Below, in pieces: positions 1 to 7,482 of a DNA stretch of 15,900 nt. The DNA is from CAYSTL01 sp964516805 (GTDB taxonomy: Archaea; Thermoplasmatota; Thermoplasmata; Halarchaeoplasmatales; Halarchaeoplasmataceae). Made by a program: the position numbers and the translations under genes. The stretch lies in assembly GCA_964516805.1 (NCBI GenBank), contig CAZEXI010000051.1:1-15900 (forward strand), in the 5' to 3' direction. Numbering within the stretch: the first letter of the stretch is position 1; every line of letters begins with the position of its first letter. The notes under the pieces are model-generated. The model did not search any database. It was not told the DNA's origin and saw only the letters and a list, made by a program, of their open reading frames with translations.

Positions 1-1035
1 AAAGGGTATGCAGGATACGTACCAAAATACAGGATCACGCCCAAAGAGATAGGACAAGTTTGGGGTAAAGATGGTGAGATGATGGGTAAAGGTCTACGGA
101 TTCAGAGTAAATCTGTACCTTCACCTGATGAAGATGTTATCACTATCTCAACCCAGGCAGCAAGATGGGCTATGGAGAGAGCAGGAATAATAGGTGAGGA
201 CGTAGATGCTATTTATGTAGGTTCAGAATCCCATCCTTATGCTGTAAAACCTACAGCCACGATAGTAGGTGCAGCTATAGCTGCTACACCACATATGACT
301 GCAGCGGATTATGAATTCGCTTGTAAAGCAGGAACTGCAGCTTTCCAAAACTGTATGGGCCTTGTTAGTTCAGGTATGATCAAAAATGGTATAGCAATTG
401 GTGCAGATACATCTCAGGGTGCACCAGGAGATGCACTAGAGTATTCAGCTGCTGCAGGAGGAGCTGCGTATATAATAGGAAATGAAAATCTAGTAGCTAA
501 ATTAAATGAAACTTGTTCTTATACTACAGATACCCCAGATTTCTGGAGGCGAGAGGGACAAAAATATCCACAGCATGGTGGTAGATTTACTGGAAAACCA
601 GCATACTTCAAACATATAACTGAATGTACAAAAAAGATGATGGATATGGCTGATACCGAACCTGAAGATTATGATTATGCTGTATTCCATCAACCGAACG
701 GAAAATTCCCACAAAAAGCAGCTAAAAAACTTGGTTTTCCAAAAGAAAAAATAGAACCAGGTTTACTAGTAACTAGGATAGGAAATACATATTCTGGGGC
801 AGTGCCATTAGGTCTTGCTGCAACACTTGACCAATCTGAACCAGGCGATAGAATACTTGTATGTTCATATGGTTCTGGGGCAGGTTCTGATGGATTTGAT
901 ATCACAGTTACAGAAAATATCGAAAATGTCAGGAACGACGATGTTCCACTTGTGCAAGACGTGATTTCAAATGAAGAATTTATTTCGTATTCAGTATATG
1001 CAAAATACAGAGAGAAAATAGAAGGAGGATGGTAA
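1..1035 (+). CDS. mvaS: Hydroxymethylglutaryl-CoA synthase, archaeal type (5' partial)
   Basis: Condenses acetyl-CoA with acetoacetyl-CoA to HMG-CoA, the committed-carbon step of the mevalonate route to archaeal isoprenoid lipids; cytosolic. The frame is open to the window edge and already reads family sequence (GYVPKYRI, then VWGKDGEMM), so the ATG at 79 is internal and only a few N-terminal residues are missing. Catalytic residues of the family are intact: Glu in GSESHPYAVKPT (codon 226-228), the nucleophilic Cys in EFACKAGT (codon 322-324) and His in FHQPNGKFP (codon 688-690). The ADTSQGAPGDALEY and SYGSGAGSDGFD signatures are also present. It is followed after one base by the thiolase and then the DUF35 gene, the arrangement of the archaeal thiolase/HMG-CoA synthase complex in which acetoacetyl-CoA is channelled (known for this family). 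The last codons carry GGAGG, which serves as ribosome binding site for the next gene. Confidence 0.95.
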   Translation, partial: KGYAGYVPKYRITPKEIGQVWGKDGEMMGKGLRIQSKSVPSPDEDVITISTQAARWAMERAGIIGEDVDAIYVGSESHPYAVKPTATIVGAAIAATPHMTAADYEFACKAGTAAFQNCMGLVSSGMIKNGIAIGADTSQGAPGDALEYSAAAGGAAYIIGNENLVAKLNETCSYTTDTPDFWRREGQKYPQHGGRFTGKPAYFKHITECTKKMMDMADTEPEDYDYAVFHQPNGKFPQKAAKKLGFPKEKIEPGLLVTRIGNTYSGAVPLGLAATLDQSEPGDRILVCSYGSGAGSDGFDITVTENIENVRNDDVPLVQDVISNEEFISYSVYAKYREKIEGGW

Positions 1036-1036
1036 T

Positions 1037-2203
1037 TTGAGAGACGTTGCAATTATAGGTATAGGCGAAACTAAAATAGGCGAATTATGGGATCAATCAT
1101 TAAGAGAATTAGGATTAGAAGCTGGTATCAAAGCTATCAATGATTCTGGTGTGTCTGGTGAAGAGATAGACAGGATGTATATTGGTAACATGTCTGCTGG
1201 TAAACTGATAAACCAAGAACACGTCGCACCCATGATAGCTGATTATGCCGGTTTACACGAAGTTCCATCTATAAGGATAGAATCCGGTGGTGCTTCTGGA
1301 GGCATGGCTCTTGCAGAGGGTTTCAAAGCAGTTGCATCTGGCCTTGACGATATTGTAGTCGTCGGTGGAGCAGAAAAGATGACCGACGTTGGGGATGAAG
1401 AAGCTAAGAAAATCCTTTCATCCACAGCAGATCAAGAGTGGGAGACTGCATTTGGAGCTACTTTCGAATCTTTGTACGCTATGATGGCTAGATATCATAT
1501 GAATAAATACGGAACTACAAAGGACCAATTAGCTGAAGTAGCTGTTAAAAATCACGCGAATGCAGCCAAGAATCCTAACGCCCAGTATCCTCGAGAGACT
1601 TCAAAAGGTTTCGTAAAGAACGCACCGATGGTATCTGACCCATTAGGTATGTTCGATTGTGCTCCGCTTTCAGACGGTGCTGCAGCGGTCGTACTCGCTC
1701 CTGCAGAGCTTGTCGATAGTTTTGATGGAAAACCTGTAAAGATAGCAGGAGTAGGACAAGGTGGAGACAAGATAGCAATACACGATCGTGAGGATATTGG
1801 AACCATGAAAGCTACTAAACAGGCTGCTGAAAGAGCTTATCAAAGAGCAGAGATAGGCCCAGAAGATATCGACTTTGCAGAGGTTCATGACAACTTCACT
1901 ATCACAGAGATAATTTCGATAGAGGATCTAGGATTCTTTGAGAAAGGTGAAGGTGGACCAGCTACAGAAAGAGGAGACACTGCTCTGAATTCAAAGGTAT
2001 CAGTGAACACCTCTGGTGGATTCAAAGCAAAAGGTCAACCTATAGGTGCTACCGGTATAAATCAAGCAGTTGAAGCGGTTCATCAGTTGAGAGATGATGC
2101 TGGAGACAGACAGGTTAAGGATGCAAAATATGGTTTAACTCAGAATATAGGCGGAACCGGTGGAAGTGCTGTTGTTCACATCTTTGAGAGGTGGTCCGAA
2201 TGA
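1037..2203 (+). CDS. SCP2-type thiolase-fold protein (annotated class acetyl-CoA acetyltransferase) lacking the nucleophilic Cys
   Basis: 388 residues, full length for archaeal acetoacetyl-CoA thiolases, which supply acetoacetyl-CoA to HMG-CoA synthase. Start is TTG at 1037, one base after the previous stop, with GGAGG at 1024-1028 as ribosome binding site. Family landmarks seen: FDCAPLSDGAAAVVL (207-221), EVHDNF (282-287, active-site His284), NTSGGFKAKG (324-333) and TQNIGGTGG (368-376). Oddity: where the family reads ACASGG, this protein reads GGASGG, placing Gly85 at the acylated Cys. Where the family reads KGHPxGATG it reads KGQPIGATG (Gln334 for His). Both catalytic positions are therefore altered while the fold is conserved. 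It may be a structural or CoA-binding subunit, or do a different C-C reaction; the DUF35-partnered aldolase Ltp2 is a precedent for a thiolase fold without the usual nucleophile. Family placement is certain; activity is doubtful. Confidence 0.9.
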   Translation: MRDVAIIGIGETKIGELWDQSLRELGLEAGIKAINDSGVSGEEIDRMYIGNMSAGKLINQEHVAPMIADYAGLHEVPSIRIESGGASGGMALAEGFKAVASGLDDIVVVGGAEKMTDVGDEEAKKILSSTADQEWETAFGATFESLYAMMARYHMNKYGTTKDQLAEVAVKNHANAAKNPNAQYPRETSKGFVKNAPMVSDPLGMFDCAPLSDGAAAVVLAPAELVDSFDGKPVKIAGVGQGGDKIAIHDREDIGTMKATKQAAERAYQRAEIGPEDIDFAEVHDNFTITEIISIEDLGFFEKGEGGPATERGDTALNSKVSVNTSGGFKAKGQPIGATGINQAVEAVHQLRDDAGDRQVKDAKYGLTQNIGGTGGSAVVHIFERWSE

Positions 2204-2619
2204 CGATACCTAGATACTGGAGAGAGATAAGACAAAGGTACAAAGGGATTGGCTCAGAATGTGAAAACTGCGGAAACGTATACTTCCCTCCAAGAGATGT
2301 CTGTCCAGAATGCAGAAGAGAAAGCTATGGAAAGATGAAAGAGAGAGAATTAGAAGGTACTGGCGAAGTAGTTACTTATACTAAAGTTCACGAACCTCAT
2401 CCAGAATTTAAGATGATCTCACCTTACATCATCGCTATAGTAGAGATGGACGAAGGTGTTAGATTGACAGGACATCTTGTTGATACCGACTTTGACGATA
2501 TCGAAGAGGGTATGGAAGTCGAAGTATCACTTAGAAAACTAGGTGAAGAAAGTCCAGAAGGTATCATATACTATGGATACAAATTCTGGCCGCTTGATAA
2601 CCACGATACAGAAGAATAA
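2200..2619 (+). CDS. DUF35 Zn-ribbon/OB-fold protein, partner of thiolase and HMG-CoA synthase
   Basis: 139 residues. The start chosen is ATG 2200, overlapping the thiolase stop as ATGA, with GAGAGGTGG just upstream; a GTG at 2191 would add three residues with less support. The N-terminal rubredoxin-like Zn ribbon has Cys21/Cys24 (CENCG) and Cys35/Cys38 (CPEC). The remainder is the OB-fold half of DUF35 (GTGEVVTYTKVHEP, then a VRLTGHLVDTD strand pair). In archaea this small protein holds thiolase and HMG-CoA synthase together and shapes the shared CoA-binding site (known for the family). The overlapping start implies translational coupling with the thiolase. It ends the operon: T-rich sequence follows directly. 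It is normal in length, with all four Zn ligands present. Confidence 0.93.
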   Translation: MTIPRYWREIRQRYKGIGSECENCGNVYFPPRDVCPECRRESYGKMKERELEGTGEVVTYTKVHEPHPEFKMISPYIIAIVEMDEGVRLTGHLVDTDFDDIEEGMEVEVSLRKLGEESPEGIIYYGYKFWPLDNHDTEE

Positions 2620-2626
2620 AACAAAA

Positions 2627-2663
2627 CCTTTTTCCCTTTTGTTTTTCATTTTAACTTTTTTTT
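2627..2663 (+). terminator. Oligo-T terminator after the mevalonate operon
   Basis: Eight bases after the DUF35 stop, a run of T tracts begins (T5, T4, T5, T8) separated by a few other bases, with no hairpin. This is the usual archaeal intrinsic termination signal. It separates the operon from the nitroreductase gene. Confidence 0.65.
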
Positions 2664-2674
2664 GTAAAAGATAG

Positions 2675-2689
2675 AAAATTTTAAACTTA
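2675..2689 (+). promoter_or_regulatory. TATA-box promoter of the nitroreductase gene (leaderless)
   Basis: AAAATTTTAAACTTA lies with its centre about 30 bases before the ATG at 2714, so transcription would start within a few bases of the start codon. No Shine-Dalgarno sequence precedes that ATG, consistent with a leaderless mRNA. Confidence 0.5.
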
Positions 2690-2713
2690 TCTTCTAAATA
2701 ACCATCTGATATA

Positions 2714-3493
2714 ATGGACGTATTTCAGGCCATCAAGGAACGTAAAAGTGTCAGGGGATATACAGGTGAAGAAATCTCAGATGAAGATTTAAACAAGCTA
2801 CTTCAATCAGCTAGAATGGCCCCTTCTGCAAAAAATCTACAACCATGGCAGATAATTGTAGTAACTGATTTTGAAACCAAAAAAGAGTTAGTAGGAGTCT
2901 GTCAAGGACAGATGTTCATAGAAGATGCAGGTGCTGTTATTATTGGCTTAGTTGAAGATACGAAGTGGTCTGAAATAGATCTAGCTATCAGTCTTGATCA
3001 TTTATCTTTAGAAGCGGTAGAATTAGGATTAGGTACATGTTGGATCGGATCATTCAACTTGGATAAATTGAAAGAAATAATAGAAATACCTAGCCAATTT
3101 GAACCTTTTGTTTTGATGACTATCGGACATCCTGACGATGATTCACATTCACCCACTAAAAAAGCAGTAGAAGAACTAGTAAGGTGGATAGAACCCAAAC
3201 CTGATGATGTAAAAGAAGTTGAAGAAGAGATTACAGAGGAAGAAAAAGAAGCAAAAACGAAACAAGAAGAGTCATCAGATCAAGAAAACTCAGAATATAA
3301 AAAAGAAGAGGATAATGAAAGAGATATATCGATTAAAGATATTATTTTAGAGGACGAGAATTCAAAAGAAGAAAAAGAAGACGATAATTTAGAAGAGGAT
3401 GAAGAATCAGAAAAAGAAGAAAATGAAGGTACAGAAGTAAATAAAAAAGATAAAAAAAATGAGGGTTCAGGGAGTTTGTTTATAGATCATTAA
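2714..3493 (+). CDS. Nitroreductase-family flavoprotein with acidic/Lys-rich C-terminal tail
   Basis: Residues 1-160 are a complete nitroreductase-like FMN domain: the phosphate-binding RKSVRGYTGEEI segment (10-21), the SAKNLQPW motif (38-45), the GLGTCWIGSF helix region (105-114) and the TIGHPDDD C-terminal strand (136-143). Such proteins use NAD(P)H to reduce nitro compounds, quinones or other electrophiles; the substrate cannot be read from sequence. Residues 162-259 are outside the fold: almost entirely Glu, Asp, Lys, Ser and Asn, interrupted by a short amphipathic stretch DISIKDIILED (204-214) and a hydrophobic end SLFIDH (254-259). Most family members end near residue 160-200, so the tail is extra. 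The gene has its own leaderless promoter, and its stop lies one base from the convergent peptidase stop. A frameshift is unlikely because base composition changes gradually within one frame. Confidence 0.88.
   Translation: MDVFQAIKERKSVRGYTGEEISDEDLNKLLQSARMAPSAKNLQPWQIIVVTDFETKKELVGVCQGQMFIEDAGAVIIGLVEDTKWSEIDLAISLDHLSLEAVELGLGTCWIGSFNLDKLKEIIEIPSQFEPFVLMTIGHPDDDSHSPTKKAVEELVRWIEPKPDDVKEVEEEITEEEKEAKTKQEESSDQENSEYKKEEDNERDISIKDIILEDENSKEEKEDDNLEEDEESEKEENEGTEVNKKDKKNEGSGSLFIDH
3443..3459 (-). terminator. Oligo-T terminator of the S9 peptidase gene, inside the nitroreductase tail
   Basis: A runs of 6 and 8 bases on the plus strand, encoding lysines of the nitroreductase tail, read as T8 and T6 on the minus strand. 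They lie about 36-52 bases beyond the peptidase stop codon. Since the two stops are one base apart, these are the nearest termination signals available. Confidence 0.4.
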
Positions 3494-3494
3494 C

Positions 3495-5480
3495 TTACTT
3501 TAGATATTTATCAAACCACTCCAACTGCTTTTCTAATCTTTTCATCCTATGCTTTGGATTGCCCTCTCTAGATAGTCCATGGCTATTCTCTTCGAACAAG
3601 ACTAGTTTACTATCTACTCCATGATATTTCAGGGAGGTGAACATCTGGAATGCTTCTGCTTCCCAACATCTCAAGTCCTGTCTCGAATGTACTAACATAG
3701 TTGGCGTTTCGACTTGGTCAGCATACTTCATCGGTGAACGTTTCCAAAGTTTTTCAAAGTCTTCCCATGGATTTCCTTGGATCTGATCTTCTACGAAATA
3801 ATAACCTATATCTGTTATCCCGAATTTTGAGATCCAGTTAGCTATACTTCTGAATGAAACAGCTGCACTGAACCTGTCTGTATGGCCTATGATCCAATTG
3901 GTCATAAATCCACCGTATGATCCTCCAGTTACCCCTAGTCTATTATCATCGATAAAATCATACCGGTCTAAAGCTTCATCCATCACCTTCATGAGATCTT
4001 CAAAGTCCTCATGTCCATACTCGTCTAAGATATTAGCGAAATCATTACCGTATCCTGCACTTCCTAAAGGATTGGAAAAGACTACAGCATATCCATTATT
4101 TGCCAGTAACTGCATTTCATGAAAATGGACATTTCCATAAGCACATTTTGGTCCGCCATGTATTTCAAGTATTGTAGGATAATTTTCATTTTCATCGAAA
4201 TCAACCGGTTTCAGCATCCATGCATCGATCTCTTTTCCATTTGATTCTAATGTGAAGTGTTCTGGCTCTGACAATTTTATATTCATATCGTTGAAATCAG
4301 TCAATCTTGTTTCTTCTCCATCTTCGTATGTATAGACTTCCTGAGGGCGTAAACCTCTAAGACCTACATATGCCACTTTATCGTCTGAGATATCAAATAA
4401 GTCAATCGAACCATCAAGGTCTAATACATTTTCTACACCATCTTCAAAAGAGAATCTATGAAGATGTGAGTTATATTTCTCTGTAGCTATGAAATAATAG
4501 TAGTCATCTTCTATCCTTCCTTGATATCCTGCTCCATACTGAATATCTGTCAAGATTATGTTTCCGATGGTCTTATCCATGTCTGTTACCTTCTCGTATG
4601 ATTCATCAGATAAATCATACGCATAGATCTCTGTATTAGTATTGATACCCATCTCTTCCATGTCAGTACCTTCAAAAATTATCTTATCTTCTAAAAAGAA
4701 GGTCTTTGCTATTCTCAATTCACTCTCTGTTAACTTCTTATTTCTATTCTTTTCTAAATCATAGTAATAAATATCTGTAGTCAATCCCATCTTATCAGTG
4801 TATTCATTAACGTTCATTGTGATCTTGTCATCTTTTACATCAAAATGCATCACAGTTTTGGGACCACCGACTATAAGTTCAAGCTCATTATCCTCCAAAG
4901 AGTAAGTGTAAAGATGGTTTCTTTTTTTGTTAGCGAAACCTTCTCCGTCAGCCCAGTAAGGGATCTCATCTAGTTCGTGATAATCTTTGCCTTCCTCGAT
5001 TTCGTATTTGTCTTCTTCATCTTCTTTTTCTTCGTCTTGTTCATCTTCAGTACCTTCATCCTCTATCTTTTCACGAACAGAAAAAATAAGTCCCTTATCA
5101 GATAACTCCATACCCGTTATCTGTTTTTTGATAGTATCGATGTGCTTAGCTTCCCCACCGTTTATATTGATAAGGAAGAGCTTAGTTTCTTTTTTTTCTT
5201 TATCTTTTTCATCTTCTTCTTTTTCAACACCCATATCTCTACCTGATATGAAAAGGATTTCTTCATCGTTCAACCATGCAAATTTCTTATCTTTGTTACC
5301 ATTCGTAAGTTGATAATTTTCTTCTTTCTCAAGGTCGTATATCCAAAGATTAGATTTGTATTCATTTTCTTCGATGTCTGATTCATGAACTACGTAACAT
5401 ATACTGTTTCCATTGGGTGAATACTCTAGATCTGATAAAAAAGTATACTCCGAGAGATCCTCGATTTTAAGGTTATCCAT
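3495..5480 (-). CDS. S9 family prolyl oligopeptidase / acylaminoacyl-peptidase-like serine peptidase
   Basis: 661 residues from ATG 5480; a TTG at 5507 in the same frame is rejected because the promoter TATA box lies over it. Residues 1 to about 400 form the beta-propeller, with repeated strands such as NLWIYDLE, HLYTYSLE, DIYYYDLE and EIYAYDLS. Residues about 405-661 are the alpha/beta hydrolase domain: EIHGGP oxyanion motif (439-444), nucleophile Ser521 in GGSYGGFM, Asp602 in HSRQDLR and His634 in ENSHGLS, a complete triad. No signal peptide, so it should be cytosolic, trimming oligopeptides. Odd feature: the propeller carries a very acidic, low-complexity insertion at about residues 85-99 and 139-167, before the conserved DEIPYW segment. 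It lies downstream of the acyl-CoA synthetase but has its own promoter. Confidence 0.93.
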   Translation of the reverse strand: MDNLKIEDLSEYTFLSDLEYSPNGNSICYVVHESDIEENEYKSNLWIYDLEKEENYQLTNGNKDKKFAWLNDEEILFISGRDMGVEKEEDEKDKEKKETKLFLININGGEAKHIDTIKKQITGMELSDKGLIFSVREKIEDEGTEDEQDEEKEDEEDKYEIEEGKDYHELDEIPYWADGEGFANKKRNHLYTYSLEDNELELIVGGPKTVMHFDVKDDKITMNVNEYTDKMGLTTDIYYYDLEKNRNKKLTESELRIAKTFFLEDKIIFEGTDMEEMGINTNTEIYAYDLSDESYEKVTDMDKTIGNIILTDIQYGAGYQGRIEDDYYYFIATEKYNSHLHRFSFEDGVENVLDLDGSIDLFDISDDKVAYVGLRGLRPQEVYTYEDGEETRLTDFNDMNIKLSEPEHFTLESNGKEIDAWMLKPVDFDENENYPTILEIHGGPKCAYGNVHFHEMQLLANNGYAVVFSNPLGSAGYGNDFANILDEYGHEDFEDLMKVMDEALDRYDFIDDNRLGVTGGSYGGFMTNWIIGHTDRFSAAVSFRSIANWISKFGITDIGYYFVEDQIQGNPWEDFEKLWKRSPMKYADQVETPTMLVHSRQDLRCWEAEAFQMFTSLKYHGVDSKLVLFEENSHGLSREGNPKHRMKRLEKQLEWFDKYLK

Positions 5481-5507
5481 AATATCGATAAAGGATTTAC
5501 AATCCAA

Positions 5508-5521
5508 CCTTAAACTTTTCG
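5508..5521 (-). promoter_or_regulatory. BRE/TATA promoter of the peptidase gene (leaderless)
   Basis: Read on the minus strand, CGAAAAGTTTAAGG resembles BRE followed by TATA. Its TATA centre is about 32 bases before ATG 5480, placing the transcript start within roughly five bases of the start codon. This supports ATG 5480 over the upstream TTG at 5507. Confidence 0.5.
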
Positions 5522-5531
5522 ATTAAATAGC

Positions 5532-5548
5532 AAAAAAAGAGAAAGGGG
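5532..5548 (-). terminator. Oligo-T terminator of the acyl-CoA synthetase gene
   Basis: On the minus strand, CCCCTTTCTCTTTTTTT follows six bases after the synthetase stop, with no hairpin. It ends the upstream gene before the peptidase promoter, so the two minus-strand genes may be separate transcription units. Confidence 0.55.
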
Positions 5549-5553
5549 TTTAA

Positions 5554-7227
5554 TTAATATGGTAAACTATCGTGTGTCTTAAGATATTCATCCTCAGCCT
5601 TGTCTCTCAATTCTGTTCTTCTTATCTTTCCGGAAATAGTTTTTGGAAGCTCATCTACAAAGTCTATCTCTCTTGGATATTTGTATGGTGCTGTTACTTC
5701 CTTCACATAATCCTGTAATTCCTTCTTTAATTCATCACTTGGTTCAAAGCCTTCGTTTAGAATTACATATGCCTTGACTATCTTGCCTCTGACTTCATGT
5801 GGTGCACCTATTACAGCATTTTCTTGTACTGATTCATGCTCCTGTAACGCACTTTCAACTTCAAAAGGACCTATCCTGTAACCAGATGCTTTTATCACAT
5901 CATCTGCTCTGCCTACAAACCAGAAGTATCCATCTTCATCTTTATAGGCTCTGTCCCCTGTGTAATACCATTCCTTGAAGAATACTTGTGAGGTTTTGTC
6001 TTCATCTTTCCAGTACTCCTTAAAAATTCCAGGAGGTCTTTCAGGTTTCACTTTGACTGCTATATGACCTTCTTCACCTACAGGTACTTTTTCTCCATTA
6101 TCATCAATTATATCTACCTCATGACCAGGTGTTGGCTTTCCCATAGAACCGATCTTGATAGGCATCGTTGGATAATTAGCCACCAATGCAACGCTTTCTG
6201 TTTGACCATAATAATCGTATATTCTTAAGCCAGTATATTCTTCCCACTTGTCTATCACATCTGGATTTAGCGGTTCACCGGCACTTAAGCAGTGTCTCAA
6301 TGAGCTCAGATCAAAACTCTCAACATCTTCGTTTATCATCATCTTATAAATTGTAGGAGGCACGCAGAATGTAGTGATATCATAGTCTTGTAAGATCTTA
6401 AGGGTTTTTTTAGGGTCAAATTTTCCAGTTATATTCTGTTGTACAACAGTGGCCCCGACTATCCATTGACCAAATAATTTTCCCCAGGCAGTTTTTGCCC
6501 AGCCATTATCAGCTATAGTCCAATTAGTATCATCTGGTTTTAGATCTTGAACAAACTTTGCTGTAACAGTGTGACCTATCGGATAAGAATGTGTATGTAA
6601 TACCATCTTCGGATAGGAAGTCGTTCCAGAGGTGAAATAAATCAACAACGGATCATCACTTTTTGTTTTTTCTATCTCCTCTTGATCTAGTGAATCCGAT
6701 GCTTTCTCCATCAGATCTTCATAACTTTTCCATCCTTCTTTTTCACCGTCTACTAAAATAAAATTATCAAGTGATTCTAAATCATCTCTTACTTTCTCAA
6801 CTTTTTCATGGTTAGAGAAGTCCGTTACTATCGTACTCGCTTCTGATCGATCAACCCTGTATTCGATATCTTTAGGAGTAGATAAATTAGGTGTTGGAAT
6901 CGGAATAACCCCTAACTTCATCATACCTAGAAGGGCAACATACCATTCTGGAATTCGGTGTATAAGAACCATCGCCCTATCTCCTTTTTCAAGACCCATA
7001 TCTCTTAGAACATTAGCAAACTTATTCGAGAGTTCTTTTAAATCCTGGAATGTATGTCGTTGAGCATTTTCTCCAGAATTATCAATAGATATCAACGCTG
7101 TTTTATCGGGATATTCTTTAGCTCTTTCATCGATTTCATCAAATCCAAAATTATAATATTCTGGAACATCCCATTCGAACTCTTCTCTAACCTTTTCATA
7201 ATCATACATGTTATGGTCGTTACTCAT
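5554..7227 (-). CDS. AMP-forming acyl-CoA synthetase, medium-chain (ACSM-like) type
   Basis: 557 residues from ATG 7227; a GTG at 7236 would add three residues. Activates a carboxylic acid as acyl-AMP and transfers it to CoA. ANL-superfamily motifs in order: P-loop TSGTTSYPK (199-207), ITTFCVPPTIYKMM (284-297), SAGEPLNP (315-322), YYGQTE (339-344), YYTGDRAYKDEDGYFWFVGR (421-440, Asp425 and Arg440), hinge DDVIKASGYRIGP (442-454) and the catalytic Lys534 in PKTISGKIRR. The P-loop and the ADNGWAKTAWGKLFGQW segment (240-255) resemble medium-chain synthetases more than acetyl-CoA synthetases, but the acid used cannot be fixed from sequence. No membrane segments. It is divergent from lpdA across a 255-base region containing an inverted repeat; no strong ribosome binding site is visible, fitting a short leader. 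Confidence 0.92.
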   Translation of the reverse strand: MSNDHNMYDYEKVREEFEWDVPEYYNFGFDEIDERAKEYPDKTALISIDNSGENAQRHTFQDLKELSNKFANVLRDMGLEKGDRAMVLIHRIPEWYVALLGMMKLGVIPIPTPNLSTPKDIEYRVDRSEASTIVTDFSNHEKVEKVRDDLESLDNFILVDGEKEGWKSYEDLMEKASDSLDQEEIEKTKSDDPLLIYFTSGTTSYPKMVLHTHSYPIGHTVTAKFVQDLKPDDTNWTIADNGWAKTAWGKLFGQWIVGATVVQQNITGKFDPKKTLKILQDYDITTFCVPPTIYKMMINEDVESFDLSSLRHCLSAGEPLNPDVIDKWEEYTGLRIYDYYGQTESVALVANYPTMPIKIGSMGKPTPGHEVDIIDDNGEKVPVGEEGHIAVKVKPERPPGIFKEYWKDEDKTSQVFFKEWYYTGDRAYKDEDGYFWFVGRADDVIKASGYRIGPFEVESALQEHESVQENAVIGAPHEVRGKIVKAYVILNEGFEPSDELKKELQDYVKEVTAPYKYPREIDFVDELPKTISGKIRRTELRDKAEDEYLKTHDSLPY

Positions 7228-7291
7228 ATATTTCACGCAAATGGTAAATAGGTTGAAAAGAAATAAATTTTTTCCCTCTTAAAAAGATATA

Positions 7292-7313
7292 TTTAGATTA
7301 AAAATTATCTAAA
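7292..7313. repeat. Perfect 7-bp inverted repeat between divergent genes, possible operator
   Basis: TTTAGAT (7292-7298) and ATCTAAA (7307-7313) are exact inverted copies with an 8-base spacer. The site lies about 65 bases upstream of the acyl-CoA synthetase start on the minus strand and 170 upstream of lpdA. A second, weaker one, TCTATA-ACTA-TATAGA, is at 7359-7374. In such AT-rich sequence chance occurrence is quite possible, so this is only a candidate regulator site. Confidence 0.3.
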
Positions 7314-7437
7314 AAACATGGTCCAAAGATACGATAAAATAAGTTTTTAAGAACAAAATCTATAACTATATAGAATTAAGATATTTATCTGGACGAAAAT
7401 TATATTTCTTGAATGCGCGGTATTTACATTTTTTTGC

Positions 7438-7479
7438 AAAACAATATTTATTAATGATGAGTCAATGCTAAAAGGTGAT
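7438..7479 (+). promoter_or_regulatory. lpdA promoter and ribosome binding site
   Basis: AATATTTATTAAT (7443-7455) is a TATA-like element about 35 bases before ATG 7483, and AAGGTGAT at 7472-7479 is a good Shine-Dalgarno match four bases or more before that ATG. The Shine-Dalgarno decides the start at 7483 over the in-frame ATG at 7465. Confidence 0.45.
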
Positions 7480-7482
7480 ATC

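Noticed and set aside
79..81. ATG at 79 as the start of HMG-CoA synthase
   Set aside because: The frame is open to base 1 and encodes conserved family N-terminal sequence upstream (GYVPKYRI), so the gene is cut by the window edge.
690..1052. 120-codon open frame on the minus strand opposite HMG-CoA synthase
   Set aside because: Shadow of a strongly conserved gene; Ser-rich, low-complexity translation with no family features.
3443..3459. Oligo-A runs in the nitroreductase tail as a programmed frameshift site
   Set aside because: The zero frame continues to a sensible end next to the convergent gene; shifted frames show no recognisable continuation.
4987..5313. 108-codon Ser-rich plus-strand frame opposite the peptidase
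   Set aside because: It is the complement of the acidic GAA/GAT-rich insertion, which reads as TTC/TCT (Ser/Phe) on the other strand.
5481..5507. TTG at 5507 as the start of the S9 peptidase
   Set aside because: A BRE/TATA element at 5508-5521 places the transcript start downstream of it; ATG 5480 gives a normal N terminus.
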